Source: CAYYKD01 sp964471825 (GTDB lineage Bacteria > Spirochaetota > GWE2-31-10 > CAYYKD01). Taken from it: a DNA stretch of 64,000 bases. The position numbers and the translations under genes were made by a program. Positions 63,034-64,000 of this stretch are shown piece by piece (within the stretch, counting starts at the first letter, position 1; each line of letters starts with the position of its first letter). The notes beneath the pieces are model-generated. The model had not been told where the DNA came from. It saw only the letters and a program-made list of their open reading frames with translations, and did no database searches. Location: assembly GCA_964471825.1 (NCBI GenBank), contig CAYYKD010000002.1:75123-139122 (forward strand), given 5' to 3'.

Positions 63034-63831
63034 ATGTCAGTCGAAAACAGAGAGCCGGTAATTAGTCAATTTAAAAGTTTTGTTACTAGGATTGTATTAA
63101 ATAACCCGGAAAGGGGTAATGTTGTTAATAATGCAAATCTTGAATTGCTGTATAAATTTGTCAAAGAGGCCAATGAGAACCCTGATTGTAGGGTGATCGT
63201 AATTGAGGGAAAAGATGGCGTGTTCTGTAGAGGGATGGACTTTCAAAATCTTATCAAGAATGCTGATAATGGAGTTAAAGCAGAGTGGTCAGAACCCTAC
63301 ATTAGAGCAGTTATGGAGATAAGAAATTCATCTAAGCCTGTTATAGCTGCAATTGATGGTGATGTCTTAGCAGGCGGGATGGGGATAGCACTTGCCTGTG
63401 ATATTGTTATAGCTACCGGCAGATCAAATTTTGGTCTATCCGAGGTGATTTTTGGAATTATACCGGCCTATGTTTTCCCGTTTTTGTTAGAAAGGGTAAA
63501 TTTTAAAAAATCAAGGTTTATGGTTTTATCATCAAGAAAATTTTCTGCCATAGAATCTAAGGACCTTGGTGTTGTAGATGAGGTTTGTGAGGATGAACTT
63601 CTAGAAAAGAAGCTAAAGGAATATCTAAAGAGACTTCTATCCAGTTCTCCTGATGCACTTGCACTTGTTAAGCGGTATTCTGACGATATATTTCATATGA
63701 AAATTGAGGACGCATCACGGGTTGCACAGGAAACATTAACTGGGCTTCTTAATGTAAAAAAGAATATTGATGCTATAAAATCATTTCTTGAGGGTGAGTC
63801 TCTTGAGTGGGTTGTAAAGTATCGACCTTAA
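63034..63831 (+). CDS. Crotonase-family protein (enoyl-CoA hydratase/isomerase)
   Basis: A 265-residue crotonase. The start at 63034 follows TTGGAGGG. The oxyanion-hole segments VFCRGMDFQNL and AIDGDVLAGGMGIALACD are present. The first catalytic Glu of hydratases is Ile (GGMGIALACD), while the second is retained (FGLSEVIFG). A single-Glu site fits an enoyl-CoA isomerase or a decarboxylase better than a hydratase. It is cotranscribed with the ATP-grasp/FMN fusion, so a shared acyl or hydroxyacid pathway is likely. Confidence 0.85.
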   Translation: MSVENREPVISQFKSFVTRIVLNNPERGNVVNNANLELLYKFVKEANENPDCRVIVIEGKDGVFCRGMDFQNLIKNADNGVKAEWSEPYIRAVMEIRNSSKPVIAAIDGDVLAGGMGIALACDIVIATGRSNFGLSEVIFGIIPAYVFPFLLERVNFKKSRFMVLSSRKFSAIESKDLGVVDEVCEDELLEKKLKEYLKRLLSSSPDALALVKRYSDDIFHMKIEDASRVAQETLTGLLNVKKNIDAIKSFLEGESLEWVVKYRP

Positions 63832-63852
63832 CTCATTGTTATGGGCAATTCT

Positions 63853-63886
63853 AAAAACCTCATTTGGGGGTTGATGGTTTTTTTTT
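63853..63886 (+). terminator. Probable terminator
   Basis: AAAAACC (63853-63859) pairs with GGTTTTT (63876 onward), with a smaller AACCTC/GGGGTT alternative inside, and runs into nine T. Confidence 0.45.
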
Positions 63887-63940
63887 ACATATACTTCGTA
63901 GTTGAACGAAATTACCGACACATAGAAGAGGAATGAATAA

Positions 63941-64000
63941 TTGATTAATAAACTTGTAATAAGGGAATATCAAAATAGTGATCTTATTCAGGTTTTGGAT
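63941..64000 (+). CDS. Start of a probable GNAT acetyltransferase (cut by the window edge)
   Basis: A TTG at 63941 with AGAGGA upstream opens a frame to the window end, giving 20 residues (INKLVIREYQNSDLIQVLD after the start). The IREYQxSDLxQVLD pattern is the usual beginning of Gcn5-related N-acetyltransferases. Too little is present to be sure. Confidence 0.4.
   Translation, partial: MINKLVIREYQNSDLIQVLD

Overview
The window is an AT-rich chromosomal segment (about one third G+C by eye) from a Gram-negative-type bacterium, most likely a free-living spirochaete. The evidence is the density of lipoproteins and beta-barrel-like outer-membrane proteins, periplasmic TPR proteins, two chemoreceptors, a TlyC-type protein, a cyclophilin-FKBP fusion of the kind described from Treponema, and two large paralogues resembling a spirochaete family of unknown function. 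No rRNA, tRNA, CRISPR array, prophage or intact insertion sequence is visible. A 10-N assembly gap lies at 55763-55772.

Layout. 1-2000: DUF1275 membrane protein and an orphan zinc-binding lipoprotein (minus strand). 2000-7250: two overlapping 7TMR-DISM class III cyclase genes plus a short-chain dehydrogenase. 7500-12700: chemoreceptor, then an operon of hydrolase, galactokinase and TIM-barrel protein. 13200-19000: RecQ, dual immunophilin, SH3 lipoprotein, a 49-residue membrane protein, ComEC. 19100-22600: small proteins, EamA transporter, purine nucleoside phosphorylase, VTT-domain protein. 22980-31560: substrate-binding-like protein with hybrid kinase, long TPR protein, GDP-fucose synthase, second chemoreceptor, small lipoprotein. 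31990-43200: outer-membrane protein, MshEN-like mini-protein, RlmB, calcium-loop repeat protein, the paralogue pair, HAD phosphatase, HisIE-like protein, M49 peptidase, unknowns. 43270-52190 (minus strand): RRM protein, ACT protein with phenylacetate-CoA ligase, TPR protein, and the overlapping phoH, HD-hydrolase, ybeY, tlyC operon. 52470-64000: porin-like protein, PHP-glycosyltransferase fusion, EAL-CBS-GGDEF protein, DHH phosphoesterase, PIN-PhoH, an ATP-grasp/FMN-oxidase fusion, crotonase, and the start of a probable acetyltransferase.

The strongest observation is the cyclase pair at 2142-6534. The first protein keeps both metal-binding aspartates but has lost the base-selecting lysine and the transition-state Asn/Arg. 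The second has lost both aspartates but keeps the lysine, Asn, Arg and second lysine. Aligned residues match exactly, including the 44-residue spacing between the two metal positions. The pair therefore looks like a bacterial two-gene version of the C1/C2 halves of mammalian adenylyl cyclase: an obligate heterodimer with a single active site and a receptor-like 7TM module on each chain. A short leader ORF with a strong ribosome site lies just upstream.

Other notable items are the ATP-grasp/FMN fusion, three copies of a decayed IS-like element sharing a conserved ORF tail, two further terminal-inverted-repeat elements, a lone MshEN-like domain in a genome with c-di-GMP enzymes, a HisIE protein with a decayed HisI half, and many 12-34 bp tandem duplications in intergenic spacers.
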